Assembly (NCBI GenBank): GCA_963210315.1
Contig: OY723254.1
Location: forward strand, 2,076,379-2,140,378
DNA length: 64,000 bases
Source: Rhynchopus euleeides
Taxonomy: Eukaryota > Euglenozoa > Diplonemea > Diplonemida > Diplonemidae
Reading direction: 5' to 3'
In this document: positions 11,266 to 21,719 of the stretch, one piece after another
Layout: every line of letters starts with the position of its first letter
Position numbering within the stretch: the stretch's first letter is position 1
Position numbers and translations under genes: made by a program
The notes under the pieces: model-generated
The model's database searches: none
What the model was told of the DNA's origin: nothing
Seen by the model: the letters and a program-made list of their open reading frames with translations, nothing else

Positions 11266-12717
11266 ATGCCCGTACACAGGGGCATGTCCAGTCTACGGCT
11301 GCCCAGCCATGAGTCGCTCGCCCTGCGGACAGTGTCCTCCCGCTCGCCAGTGCCGCCGTCACCCCCGCGGCTGAACCTGCCTGAACCGGGCGGCTTCGGC
11401 GAGGTGCTCTTCCTGCGCACCGCAGTCGCACGCCTGACGCAGCAGGTGGAGTCGCAGGGCGTGCTGATGGACGACATGGCAGCACAGCTCCGACGGCGCG
11501 CAGACTCTGACACCGGCGAGCTGCCGACAGAAGCACTGCTCCTCCAGACACGCGTGCGGGACGCGGAGGCAGAGCGGGCCCGGGTCGAGATCGAGCGTGA
11601 ACGCCTCCAACACGACCTGGCCGAGGCGCACGCAGAGCTCGAGGCCCTTCGCGCGGAGTGCAGCAACCTGCAGCAAGCCGCCAGCATCACGGATCCCGCC
11701 CACACCCGCTCGCAGGACGACGCCTACATCGCCTCCCAGCTCTCCGACGTCGTCGCGAAGCTCCGCCGCGACCTCCATGAGAGCGAGCGCAGCGCCATCC
11801 GCGAGAGGGCTGAGCGTCTGGGCGAGACGCGCCTCATATCCAAGGAGCTCGGCGAGATCGCCGCCACCACCCTGCAGGCGATGGCGGGTGTCGGGGAGCT
11901 CTCGCGTGCCGCGCACTTCCTGCCGGGGCGGGGTGGGGGCGGCGGCGGCGGCGGTGGGGGCGGCCCGGAAGACGGGGCGAGCGAGGGTGTGTCCGACACG
12001 GTGTCTGCGGATGAGGCGGTGCTGCTGGCTGCGCCGAGCGACGCCTGGAGGCATGCGGTGCAGGCGCTGCGCGATGTGGCGGCTGCCAGGACTGACAAGT
12101 CGGAGTCCTCCGTGAGGCGGGACTACCTCGACAGGCTGTCGCGTGGGCTGGACGCACGCATGGCGGATGGGCAGGGCGAAGGCCGCGTCAAGCTGGAGGC
12201 GGCGGATATGCGGCGTGAGGCGGACCGTGTGCTGCGTGACATGCAGTCGGAGTACCGCACCTGCATCCAGCACCTGGCGCACACCACAGGGCAGCTGTGC
12301 ACTGCGGCAGGGCTGCTTGCGAAGGAGGCGCAGGCGAGCTGCGAAGTCTTCGGGATCCAGTCGCGTGCCCTGCACCACTTCCGCGAGCAGTGCCTCGTGG
12401 CGCAGCGCAGCAAGGCCCTGGTGGCCGCCGAGGTGGAGCGCCTGCAGGAATCCCTTGCGACGGAGGCGTACGACGCAGGCAGCCAGCTGCAGGTCCTGCG
12501 GCACCGCGTGCAGGTCGTGGAGGAGGAGAACGGGCGGCTCAAAGCGCTGCTCGGCAGCCTGCGGCTGTCGGACATCGATGCGACCGCCCTCCAGGCCATC
12601 GGGATCGATCCGGATGACTTCCCAGATGACAGCACCCTGACAAGCGACGCTGTTGTTGTGGAGGACCCAGAAGAGGCTTGCTGCGCTGAAGCCGCACCCC
12701 CCTCCCAGCCTGGCTAG
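11266..12717 (+). CDS. Coiled-coil protein, unrecognised
   Basis: A single uninterrupted frame of 483 codons. ATG 11266 lies two bases after a CTCGTCAG acceptor; a second ATG at 11284 is possible. Residues about 45-135 and 160-200 form heptad-rich Glu/Arg/Leu coiled coils (RVEIERERLQHDLAEAHAEL). A pure glycine run (about 11 Gly, nt 11930-11962) separates these from a second helical half (EYRTCIQHLAHTTGQLC; VLRHRVQVVEEENGRLKALL). The C-terminus is acidic, with a run reading DATALQAIGIDPDDFPDD. The spacing suggests a structural or cytoskeletal scaffold. No catalytic motif is present, and homologues cannot be named from composition alone. Confidence 0.8.
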   Translation: MPVHRGMSSLRLPSHESLALRTVSSRSPVPPSPPRLNLPEPGGFGEVLFLRTAVARLTQQVESQGVLMDDMAAQLRRRADSDTGELPTEALLLQTRVRDAEAERARVEIERERLQHDLAEAHAELEALRAECSNLQQAASITDPAHTRSQDDAYIASQLSDVVAKLRRDLHESERSAIRERAERLGETRLISKELGEIAATTLQAMAGVGELSRAAHFLPGRGGGGGGGGGGGPEDGASEGVSDTVSADEAVLLAAPSDAWRHAVQALRDVAAARTDKSESSVRRDYLDRLSRGLDARMADGQGEGRVKLEAADMRREADRVLRDMQSEYRTCIQHLAHTTGQLCTAAGLLAKEAQASCEVFGIQSRALHHFREQCLVAQRSKALVAAEVERLQESLATEAYDAGSQLQVLRHRVQVVEEENGRLKALLGSLRLSDIDATALQAIGIDPDDFPDDSTLTSDAVVVEDPEEACCAEAAPPSQPG

Positions 12718-13628
12718 CCAGCGTGGGGTGCGTGCGCCTCTTCAAACCCAAAGCGGAACCACGCCTCTGGGGATCTAATTCAACCTGCGAGGGCCACTGG
12801 CAACCCACATAATGTGCCGCCGCACTTGAGCGGGTGGCAATAGTCGCCTGCCGTGCCAGCGTAGGAGTGTGTGCTGTGTGCTGCAAGCTACATCCGCCCC
12901 CCCTCGCACGACTGTTGCGCATGCCACAGTGTGTGGGTCGGAAGGCGTGTTGTGCCACCGACACAATTCAAAAATAGTCACGCGTGTGCCGGAGTGGACA
13001 CATGTGGAGGTACACACCAAGACCAGACACTCGGTGTGTTCTCGCCGCTGCAGTCCACCCAGACCCACGTGTCTGTGCGAGGGGGTATACACAGGAGGGC
13101 GAGTGACCTGCCCTTCTTCCGGAGCCCGGAGTGGGGCGCAGGTGTGTGGGCCGAGGCACAGGGGCCGCGCACAAGGTGTACAATAGAGCCCTGTTAGAGT
13201 CATGATAATGAAAGGAAGGCATGCAGCCGAGGAACCCATCCCCTGTCTGTTCATGTCACCGTTGTTTACGCCTTGGCATCCCTGTCAGAGTGCCTGCACT
13301 GGGTGTGGGCTGGGTATGCTTTCTGGACTCCCTCCACAGCAGCGGTTCAGGGTTATTTCCTCCCACAGGTGGTTCGGAGACCCATATCACAGCACATCAC
13401 AGCCCACCCCCCTGCAGGCGACACGAGGTGACTCTTTCTGCTCCGCAGGCATCTCAAGCGTGACATATACGCTTCTCGCCTTTCACCACCCCCCGCCTCC
13501 CCGCGCATTGCCCAGGGATATACTTTCAAAAGCATTTTGGCAGAGCCAACAAGACTCTCTCTCTGTTTAGATACCTGCCCCCCCTGCCTCAAGACATCCC
13601 CCGCCGTCTTCCATCTCCACCAGCGACA
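12718..13628. other. Intergenic, no gene seen
   Basis: GC-neutral spacer. A pyrimidine-rich segment at 13480-13620 ends in CCACCAG (AG at 13622-13623), the acceptor of the next gene. No exon is supported. Confidence 0.5.
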
Positions 13629-14376
13629 ATGATGATGCGGTTCGTTGTGGTGCTTGCGGCAGTGCACGCTGCGGCGGGGCTGGGGAGGCTGGACGAGAGG
13701 AACAAGAAGGACCTGTGGGTGGCTGCACTCGAGCGCTGCGGTGACGACGCACGCGACGAGAATGTTGTCCTCGCTGTGCAGTGCCAGGAGGAGATGCAGA
13801 CGAGGTACGCTTCGGCGGAGGGCGTTGCCGGGTTCGAGGCCTGCGACAAGGAGTACTGCACGTGCACCCGGGGCACTTGGGAGAACGGCGCGTGCACACC
13901 CACCAACGAGTGCAAGGAGGACTGCACCTGCATGGAGCAGTGCTACGCCAAGCAGATGGAGTGCTCCTTCGAACACACCGTGCGCCTCTACGCGACCCGT
14001 GAGAACGACGCAAACGCATGTGACGCTGTCGAGCTGACTCAGTGCGTGCGCAACACAAAGTCTGCGTTTGTCGCGGAGTGCAAGCGGGGCCTGGGTAAGC
14101 CGCAGGCCTTCATCTCTTGGATGAGCCAACCCGTGCCGCAGGGCTGCAACGCTGACTTGGTATGTTGTACTGGGGGGGTAACCAGCCCAACAAGGGGAAA
14201 ATTTGCAAAACGCATTGGGGAGGTGGTGCCGACTCTGAGAGCCGGAGCTCCACAGCCAAACAATGCCCCACGCAACACATCGCCACTCCCTTTCTCAGGT
14301 CTGCGGGCCTGGCTCTGCCGCCGCTGTGTCGACGCTGGTGCTCCTCCTCAGCGCTGTTGCCGTGATGCTGGCGTAA
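13629..14376 (+). CDS. Small secreted Cys-rich protein, probably GPI-anchored (exons 13629-14159, 14299-14376)
   Basis: The ATG lies about 5 bases after a CACCAG acceptor. The N-terminus (MMMRFVVVLAAVHAAAGLG) is a signal peptide. The body of about 160 residues has some 16 cysteines, including a dense stretch (KEYCTCTRG, NECKEDCTCMEQC). The exon ends in GACTTG|GTATGT in phase 0. A 139-bp intron ends in TTTCTCAG, and the 26-codon second exon supplies VCGPGSAAAVSTLVLLLSA and a hydrophobic end without a cytosolic tail, typical of a GPI-attachment signal. The predicted product is 202 residues at the cell surface. Paired cysteines suggest disulphides. I do not recognise the family. Confidence 0.8.
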
Positions 14377-15716
14377 CGTCCCTAAGCCAATTCCATTCGG
14401 ATACACCCAGTGAAACGTGCCCCCGGCTGCCTGCCTCCGCACTCGATAGATTTGCAGTGGGGGGGCAGTGAAAATCCCATCGTGACACCTCTGTCCTGAT
14501 GCGAAGCGCTGGCAGGTGCGTCAGGAGCCTTTAATTTCCGACACTCGATGCCTGGGGATGGGGGGGGTAAACCCCCGTGGCGTAGGCGGGAGCATCGGAG
14601 AGGGGTGTACGGATTTTGCCTGCAGGCATGGGGAAGCGGGGGGGCGCGCCCCCCCCCTCCCCATACGATTGGTTTTGCCTTTTATTTCACAAGCGGGGGA
14701 GGGGGGGGGGGAAGGGAGGTGTTGTGAACTAAAGACAGGCATATTCCCCCCCCCCCCCCTCCCCCCCTTCTGTGTTCCTAACAAGCCCCCCTCTCCCCCT
14801 CCCCCCGGGTGTGTGTGTCACACACATACACACACCGCCATTTTTTCTTGTTAGCAACACATAAGAACCCCGCCCGCTCACCCTCACACCTCACACCCCC
14901 CTTCATAGGAGAGGGGGTCCGGTGCCTGCGTGCGTCCATCCCCCCCCTCCCCTACTCCCATAACGAGAGTGAAGTGAGGTCGGCTTGGGTTTGCCTTGCT
15001 TTTCTCGGCTTCGCCCACCCCCACCCGAGTAAATTCTAATGATGTTGCGGCAGGGATGTCAGCGATGCAACATGATAATCGGAAAATTCAGAATAGCACA
15101 CGCACGGAAGGAGGGTGTCTTTGCGATGCGGGTGCCGAAGAGGCGCTTTTGTCGGTTTTGTTTGGTGCATTTTCCCCCTGTTTTTGAGGGGGAAGTCGCC
15201 AAACTTTTTATGCCGAAGCAGGGTAGAGCAGAGCCCCACCCCCCTCGGAAGTAGTGATGCAATCCAGAAACGCAAACCGATCACCTCCATTCCACCCCCC
15301 CCCCCCCAGGTCTGATTCATTAATCAATCAACCTGCCCCGCCACCCTGCTTCCCTTTGCCGTGGTTCTGTGGTGTGCACACGGCCTTAAGAAATGTGTTC
15401 CGGAGATGCTGAAGGTCAAAACCTATGTTCCCACCTCCCTCCTCTGTGACGTGACAATCCCTTGAGCAGAGATCTTCGCAGCATCGGCCTTATCGGTAGT
15501 GGGGTAGGGGCGTGTGGGTGGGGAGGTACGTTGTTGGTCGCACAGGGTGGGGGGGGGAAGGGTATTGAACGAGCTTGCTGCCGAGACAGCTGCACCAGAC
15601 GCCATGCGCCCCGTTGGCATGGTTTTTGGGCGGCAGCACAAACATCACCATCAGGGAGGCGGTGCTAGGCACTGCCTCTCGCCAGCGCAGATGGAGGAAG
15701 AACCGCAAAACATGAA

Positions 15717-15757
15717 TCCACATGCCAGCCTGTCTGAGAGGCGGGCTGGCATGTGGA
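15717..15757. repeat. Perfect 14-bp stem-loop
   Basis: TCCACATGCCAGCC pairs exactly with GGCTGGCATGTGGA across a 13-base loop. It lies in a non-coding stretch. It could be a small structured element or chance; there is no T-run and no neighbouring gene end to mark it as a terminator. Confidence 0.5.
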
Positions 15758-16127
15758 CCACAGTAGATGAACCTAACATGCCCCGTCCCCCGTACCCTAT
15801 TTGGCAATGCGTGCCTATCAACTGTGCAGAGGGCACTCTTCCCTCCTCCGCCCTTGCCTGCCTTGGGCAGGGGGATTGCTGTTCCAAAGGGCGGTAGTGT
15901 AGTGTCGGATGTCTGTGTGGCTGATACACGGGCAGACACATCACCCCCTTCCGGATGGCAACAACGAAACAAAAAGCAACACACATCTGGAATACTGTTT
16001 TTACGAGTGACGAAGTCGCGAATTAACGAATGAAATCGTGCTGAAGCTTTGGGATGAACACCTCAATGCCAGGTTCACATGGCTTTCGCAGCCTTGAGAC
16101 GCAATGTGTGCGCTCATCGAAAAGGGA

Positions 16128-16166
16128 GTTTTTAAAAAAAAAAAAAAAAAAAAAAAAGGGAGTTTT
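16128..16166 (+). repeat. A-run flanked by a short direct repeat
   Basis: About 25 consecutive A residues lie between two copies of AAAGGGAGTTTT. The pattern resembles a target duplication around a nearly empty A-tailed retroposition, or replication slippage. There is no identifiable body. Confidence 0.4.
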
Positions 16167-16383
16167 CGAGCTGTTCTTCACAGTTCCTGGATAGGGGTGT
16201 GTCTACCATAAAGCAAAAAACGTACGATTCTCGCGTTCCGAGCTACGAAGCGAAGTCGGGAACGAAGATGGATGATGCAACTGTGCCATTCTTTTCAGTT
16301 GCTGGGCATGGTGCTTCTACCTTTGAGTGCAAGAGAAAAAAAATCGTGATTTTTGTACGACTAGCAATTTGATGTTTTAGATG

Positions 16384-16545
16384 AATCCAGGTGCGCCCAC
16401 CACCCCCCCGCCCTCTGCGCAACAGCGCCTCTCGAAAGGTGTCCCGCACCAGGTGGGTCTGACAAGCGTGGGCCCTCAGCTCATCACCCCACCCCGTGAG
16501 TGCATTCACCTCCTCTTTCCGACTTCTCATGAACACGATCTTTCC
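16384..16545 (-). CDS. Possible minus-strand exon, unrecognised
   Basis: On the minus strand a strong acceptor (CCCCCCCTGCCCCACAG) is followed by an open, helical, charged reading (SRKEEVNALTGWGDELRAHA, then THLVRDTFREALLRRGRG). The plus strand of the same segment also shows an ATG after TTTAG and a perfect GTGAGT donor at 16496, so the strand is ambiguous. No partner exon was found on either strand. Confidence 0.25.
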
Positions 16546-17893
16546 GGGGCTGTGGGGCAGGGGGGGAGGGGGCGGGGTATAGCCTGTTGCAGTGTGTTCA
16601 AGCGGTAGCTTTGTCAGCGAAACGAGAATCATGGGTCTAGAATGTGCCAACACCCTGATTGTTAGGGGCCGCCCCTCAACCCGTCTGTCTGTGTGGACGT
16701 GACGAGAGCCTTCCCACGAGGTTCGGTTTTGTCTGTGAGGTGTTGGCGTTGCCGAAGATGTGCGGCCCTAGCAAGTGGCAAGAATATCATTAAATGGGTG
16801 CAAAGTAAGCCGCCACACAACATAGGATCGGAGACATCCCGGCACAGCGCAGTCGCAGAGGTTGAATGCACCCAACAGCTTAGTATGGACACGCAAGCGT
16901 CTCCTTGATGCCTTCTGGAAACATTTGAGTAGGCCAGAGGCTTTCCGGCATCTCGGCAAGGATTATGTGGGCTGGCTGTGCATTGTCTGCCTGATGCCAC
17001 GCTCCTCTCAGTTCTCTTCAATCCCTCCTACATAAGCCAGAGTGACAGTGCACAGCGCACGATCCGTCCAGAACAGCAGCGATACGGGGAACCATCAGGG
17101 TGGCTGGCGGTACCCTGGTTTAAAAAAAGTCGAGGCAATCCTTCCTGAGAGGGTGTCCAGTATTTTCGGGATTTCGAGGAGGGGGTAACGGGTTATACGG
17201 CGCCACATGTCTTCACCCGTTGCTGCCGAGGGGGGGGGGGGGGGTCTTTCGCGAGCCCCTCAAAATGCCGAAAAGTGTGGGCACCCTCTCACCTTCCTGA
17301 GACGAGTGTGAAACAAAACGGGGTACTGGGGGGTGAGTTCAGGGAAACAGAGCCCCTCCGACAACACCACCGTGCAATTTAATGAGGGCGGCACCAGAGT
17401 TTACTCGGTGGGCCCGACGCTAAAACCAGAAGAAAGGTTACAGGGGGGGGTCAAATAAACGTACTTAGTACTACTATTCGGCGAACGCGCGGGCCTAAAT
17501 CGACCTCGCCAGAAAATTAATAAATAGTTTGCGAGCGAATAGACGTACTAAGTACGTCTATTCAACTTTTCCTAAAAACGCTGTTTGCAGGGGCTCTGCG
17601 GGGCTGTTTGGTCCACCAGGGGCGCGCTGGCCACTGCTGTCGTCCGTCTCTCACTTCTTCTGCCTTCCGGTCGAGTATCCGCTCTGTTCTCGTCCTACCA
17701 CTCGCCCCTCATTTGGTTTCGTACCGTTTTGATTTGTATTGCCCCCCCCCCCCCCTGGTTGACATTCTTGTTGAGTTAGTGAAAGCATACACAGTTCATC
17801 AGAGCTGTCAGCTTCACTGTCGGTGGTTGGTTGGTGCGTTGATGCTTAAAAAAAAGATGTGAAAAAGACAAGCCACAACCAGCACGCCCCAAC

Positions 17894-18441
17894 TTACTTC
17901 TTCTTCAAGTTCTTGGGCTTGCTGGGGCAAGTCTGCATGTTGTGCCCAGGCTTCCTACACCCTTTGCAGAGCCTGCGCGGTGTTTGTTGGGAGTCTGGGT
18001 GGTCGGGGACGCTGCGCGCTTCTTTTCGGAGGACTGGGAGGACTGGGAAGGCTGTGTCTGTGTGAGAGAGTTCACACGAACCGGCTTCGCCCATGCCAAG
18101 ATGCTTGACTGTTGGGTTGGCTGAGACACAACTTTCTTTTGGGTGGACTGCTTCTCTGTGCTCTCTTTTGCCTTCCCGTCCAACCCAGGTTCAAGGTCCG
18201 CACCACCAGCCTCAGGGGATGTTTCTGTGCTTGGTGCGAAGGTGAGGTCCGGACAAAGGGAGCTCTTCACGAACCCGTCCTCCTCACCCGACACCTTCAG
18301 CACGTACCCCATATCCCGCAAGCGCTCGGCTACCAGCGTGCCCTGGCCCGGGCCAGTTGGTTGAAGGAAGGCCGGGGAGCGCATGGCGGTGGCCCATCCT
18401 CGAATATCTTGAACAGGAGGCATTCCATCAGCAGGAGGCAC
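17894..18441 (-). CDS. Element-borne protein with C-terminal CCHC zinc knuckle
   Basis: The minus strand encodes a Gln/Ser/Pro-rich stretch (MRSPAFLQPTGPGQGTLVAE, then GKAKESTEKQSTQKKVV). Its 3' end is CKGCRKPGHNMQTC (C-x2-C-x4-H-x4-C) followed by KPKNLKKK and a stop. A zinc knuckle before a basic tail is common at the C-terminus of MULE-type transposases. The knuckle is in a different frame from most of the upstream ORF, so either an intron or a break lies between. It is contained in the TIR element. No DDE core was identified. Confidence 0.5.
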
Positions 18442-18739
18442 ATGAAAGCATCGGACGTCATCATTATGTCGGACACCAGCCGAAGCTATTGGCTCTGTTG
18501 GTGGATGGTGAAATCTGGGCAGTTGGATTGCGGGTTTGCGGGCGTGTGTTGATCAGTGCTGCACAACAGGAGAGAATGTCAAACAACGTCAGGGAAGGGG
18601 GCTGCGGGGGGTGGGGGGTGGGCTCAGCTGGTCCTCGAAGGCTACATCTATGGTGAGGTGTGTCTGGGGCCATCCGTCCACATCTTCTCGTTGGTGGTAG
18701 GGACTGCGGACGCCGTAGATGAGGAGTCGTTTAATGCGC

Positions 18740-18866
18740 GCCGCTCTTCAGCAGTGATTTTGACGCCTCTGGACCCCAGGAGTTTGCGGGTTTCCGGGTT
18801 TGCGGTCTTCAGCAGTGGTTCTGATGCCTCTGGACCGCAGGAGTTTGCGGGTTCGCTGGTTTCCCG
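18740..18866 (+). repeat. Two-unit tandem repeat, about 63 bp each
   Basis: The segment TCTTCAGCAGTGATTTTGAC through CCCAGGAGTTTGCGGG is repeated with a few changes from about 18805. It sits inside the TIR element, in the 5' half of its minus-strand side. Confidence 0.6.
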
Positions 18867-19203
18867 TCCGTATGTGTCTGAGGGGGGATGCCCCGATTCC
18901 CTTCGTCACGACATATCTTTGAGCGTAGGTCACTTCCCCCCTCTACGGACCCCGTGCACCCTGGTTCCCCTAAGTGGCACCAATAGACCCCGTTGTCCCC
19001 ATTCCTTGCCCCAAAGTTTGCAGATTTGTGTGTCTCCAAAAAGAAAATCTCAAAAAAAACGAAAAATTTCCCCAAAAAAAAAGGGTGAAAAGTAAGTACT
19101 ACTATTCAACGGCCCAACGTGCCCCAGAGCCCCAAAAAAATAAGTACTACTATTCGGCTAAGTACTACTATTCAACTAAGTACGTTTATTTGACCCCCCC
19201 CTG

Positions 19204-19774
19204 TAACGGTGATGGTGTGGGGAGGGGAGTGCCTGTCTATCTGCCTCTCTTCTCTCTCTCTCAAATGCTTGGCAGCGTGCCGCTGGCGCGCCCGCTCCAC
19301 TCCCTCGAGGCTCCTCCTCCAGACTAACACAAGCCCAGCCCAGCAAGCGGCAAAGCCCATCTCTCTATCTCAATCTCTGCAAATTCCCATCATAAAAACC
19401 AGAGGGTGTGTGTGTGTGTGCGAAGCGGCAAGCCGTCCTGAAGGGGGGCGGAGGGGACAGCCTTGTTTGCGTAAAGTTATCCGAAAAGACGGGAGTGGCT
19501 CTCATCCCCCACCACCCCAGCCCACCCCCCTTCTCTAACGGGTGAGGCTTTTTGTTCGATTTACCTTTTTGGCAGCACACCGCATGACGTGGGGCGGGAA
19601 TGTGCCAAGTTGTTCGCCGTCTCCCCCCTTTTTCCACCCCCCCCCCCCCCTCACAACACCATCATCTTTTTTCCCGCAGGGAACGCGGGGTGTGGGGAAG
19701 TCATCAGGCAAACGCTCATCAAAAGGGAACCCCGGGAAATCACACCACCCCCACCCACTCCACCCCACCCCCCA
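19204..19774. other. Intergenic with poly-C and acceptor signals
   Basis: A CT-rich block (19237-19262), a C-run (19636-19649) and a strong acceptor (TCTTTTTTCCCGCAG, ending 19679) precede the coiled-coil gene. No exon is supported before 19775. Confidence 0.5.
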
Positions 19775-21394
19775 ATGTCCGGCTGGGGAGTCGCCAGGGC
19801 AGCATGCCGCGTCAAGGCAATGGCAAGGGCTGGAGAGGGCGTCGACACCGAGGCGCTGGAGGCGCTGGAGGAAATCGCCGCAGCCAAGGCCGCCGAGGAG
19901 GAGGAGCTGCAGGAGCTGCGCGAGGAGGTCGAGCGCGAGCGCTCCCGCGCCGAGCAGGAAGAGCTGCTGGCCAAGCTGCATGCTGAAGGTGGTGGCGAGG
20001 CCCTCGATAGTGGATTGTCTTACACCGAGGCCTACGCGCGTGAGATGGGTGAACAGCTCCAGCTCCTGGAGGCACTCCGCTCGGAAGCAGAGGAGCTGCG
20101 CGAGGAGAACGCGGCGCTGCAGGGGCGGCTTCACCTCACCGCCGAATCGGCGCAGCTCTGCAACAACTCGATGTCCTCTGTGAAGGAGGCCTCCAAACAG
20201 CTCCGCATGACGAAGGCGCGTTTCGTCGCGACCTACAAAGAGATTTTTAAAACCGCCTTCTCTGTGAGGGATGCCTCGGAAGCCGTCACGCGTGATTTCA
20301 ACGCGCAGGCGGAAGAACTCCGCATCACCTCCGAAGAGCTCAATACGGTGAGCGCCGCACTCCAGACCTCGCAGGCTGAGTGCGCGGGGCTGGCGGAGCG
20401 GATGGGGGTGCTGGAGGGGAACCTGCAGCAGGCGAAGTCACGGGAGGAGGACCTGCAGGTTGCAGTGGAGAAGTCGAAGCAGATGAACTCCAAGATGCGG
20501 TTTGAGGTGGAGGCGTTGCGGGAGGAGCGGGAGGTGCTGGCGGCGCAGTGCGACACGCTGGTGCAGCAGAACTTTGCGGTGCAGAAGGAGAAGAAAAAGC
20601 TGGACGAGACGAACCAGGCCCTCACCACGAGCAACGGGAAGCTCGCAGCGGAGGTGGAGGAGGCAAGGTGTGACTACGCGAGGCTGCAGGGCGACATCGC
20701 CCTCATGGAGTCCCAACATGAAGCTGCGATGGAGAAGGCAGCTGCAGACCACGACAAGAAGACGGGGCGCCTCCGCAACCGCGTCGCCAACCTGGAGAAG
20801 GGCCTGGCGGAGATGGAGGAGAAACTCGCCGATGCGGAGCGCATCGCCGAGGAACGCCAGAAGATGGCCCTCCAGCTTCTGAAGGGAAGCAAGGTTGGAA
20901 ACGCCCTGTCCAACACGCTCGGCAGGCTCAAGAGCAAACCCTCCCGACCCCCAGAGGTCGGGCCCGGCGTGGCACGCCGCCCCCCCTCCAGCTACGAGGT
21001 GCCCGACGTGGTGCAGCGGATCTACGACAGGCACGACAAGGCGGGCCGCACGTGGGAGCGCCGCCGCGGAGACTATGTCGCCACGCGGGAGGGCCTCCTG
21101 TGCCAGATGGAGGAGATAACCGCCACCTCACCTCACGCAGCGGGGGCGGTGTCGGGTGGGTCGGGCGCCCTGGTGGCGGTTGGACCTGGGGGGTCTGGGG
21201 GCCCCGGTGTCGTCGCGCTGCGGCGGGTGGAGCGGCCTTTCTCAGCGCAGGGTGGGTGTGGTGGTGGTGGTGGTTTGGGCAGCCCATCTGCCTCTCTGAT
21301 GTCCCCGCGTGGCGATGCGCTGCTGTATACCGACGTGGTGCTGCGGCCGCGGGTTCTTGTGCAGCCGCATGTTGCACATCACATCTCGCGCTGA
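19775..21394 (+). CDS. Long coiled-coil protein
   Basis: One open frame to TGA 21392-21394. ATG 19775 (MSGWGVARAACRV) gives 539 residues and ATG 19820 (MARAGEGVDTEAL) gives 524. The strong acceptor at 19679 allows either; the frame is open further upstream without an ATG. From residue about 30 to 390 the protein is almost continuous coiled coil (EEEELQELREEVERERSRAE; LDETNQALTTSNGKLAAEVE). A basic linker (LGRLKSKPSRPP), a short helical motif (YEVPDVVQRIYDRHDKAGRT) and a Gly-rich low-complexity tail follow. This is consistent with a cytoskeletal, flagellar or basal-body scaffold, but nothing specific identifies it. Confidence 0.8.
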   Translation: MSGWGVARAACRVKAMARAGEGVDTEALEALEEIAAAKAAEEEELQELREEVERERSRAEQEELLAKLHAEGGGEALDSGLSYTEAYAREMGEQLQLLEALRSEAEELREENAALQGRLHLTAESAQLCNNSMSSVKEASKQLRMTKARFVATYKEIFKTAFSVRDASEAVTRDFNAQAEELRITSEELNTVSAALQTSQAECAGLAERMGVLEGNLQQAKSREEDLQVAVEKSKQMNSKMRFEVEALREEREVLAAQCDTLVQQNFAVQKEKKKLDETNQALTTSNGKLAAEVEEARCDYARLQGDIALMESQHEAAMEKAAADHDKKTGRLRNRVANLEKGLAEMEEKLADAERIAEERQKMALQLLKGSKVGNALSNTLGRLKSKPSRPPEVGPGVARRPPSSYEVPDVVQRIYDRHDKAGRTWERRRGDYVATREGLLCQMEEITATSPHAAGAVSGGSGALVAVGPGGSGGPGVVALRRVERPFSAQGGCGGGGGLGSPSASLMSPRGDALLYTDVVLRPRVLVQPHVAHHISR

Positions 21395-21719
21395 CAGGGG
21401 GTGGGTGTGGGAGGCGCATTACCATGCGGCTTCCCCTCCGGCAGCAGTGTTCCTGCCACCCGCCAGGCTTTGCTGCGTTTGGCATGAGGCGGACTGACCC
21501 CCCCACCCTGCTGCCAAAACGTTTGCTGGGGTGCGAGGCCCCCCCCCGTGCCAAAGAAAGAAGCCTATCTTGCTTGCCATGCCAGATCTGCCCTGCAGCC
21601 CCCCGCCCACCCACCCACCCTTGTACGACCACTCTGATGCTCTCTCCTTCCGCTGCCACATCACACCCCACCCCACCCCACCACGCAGGGTGCTCCGGAC
21701 ACCCCGGTGCCGTTCCTTC

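Larger units (their letters stand above)
14377..17440. other. Long intergenic stretch with homopolymers, no firm gene
   Basis: Contains G- and C-runs (14698-14710, 14748-14759, 15295-15307, 17230-17244), a hairpin (15717-15757), an A-run bracketed by a direct repeat (16128-16166), and one candidate exon (about 16384-16545). Nothing else looked coding. Confidence 0.45.
17441..19203. mobile_element. TIR DNA element with TA target duplication, about 1.76 kb
   Basis: The ends are exact inverted repeats of 29 bp: CAGGGGGGGGTCAAATAAAC continuing through GTACTTAGT. They are flanked on both sides by TA. Subterminal copies of AAGTACTACTATTC repeat in both ends (17464-17476; 19086-19175). The interior carries a minus-strand ORF with a zinc knuckle (17894-18441) and a two-unit tandem repeat (18740-18866). 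The G-run/TCAAAT terminus recurs in other elements of this window. It is a plain DNA transposon relative, autonomous or nearly so if the ORF is a transposase fragment. Confidence 0.8.

Noticed and set aside
11359-12504. 381-codon minus-strand ORF
   Set aside because: Antisense of the coiled-coil gene, produced by GC-rich third positions.
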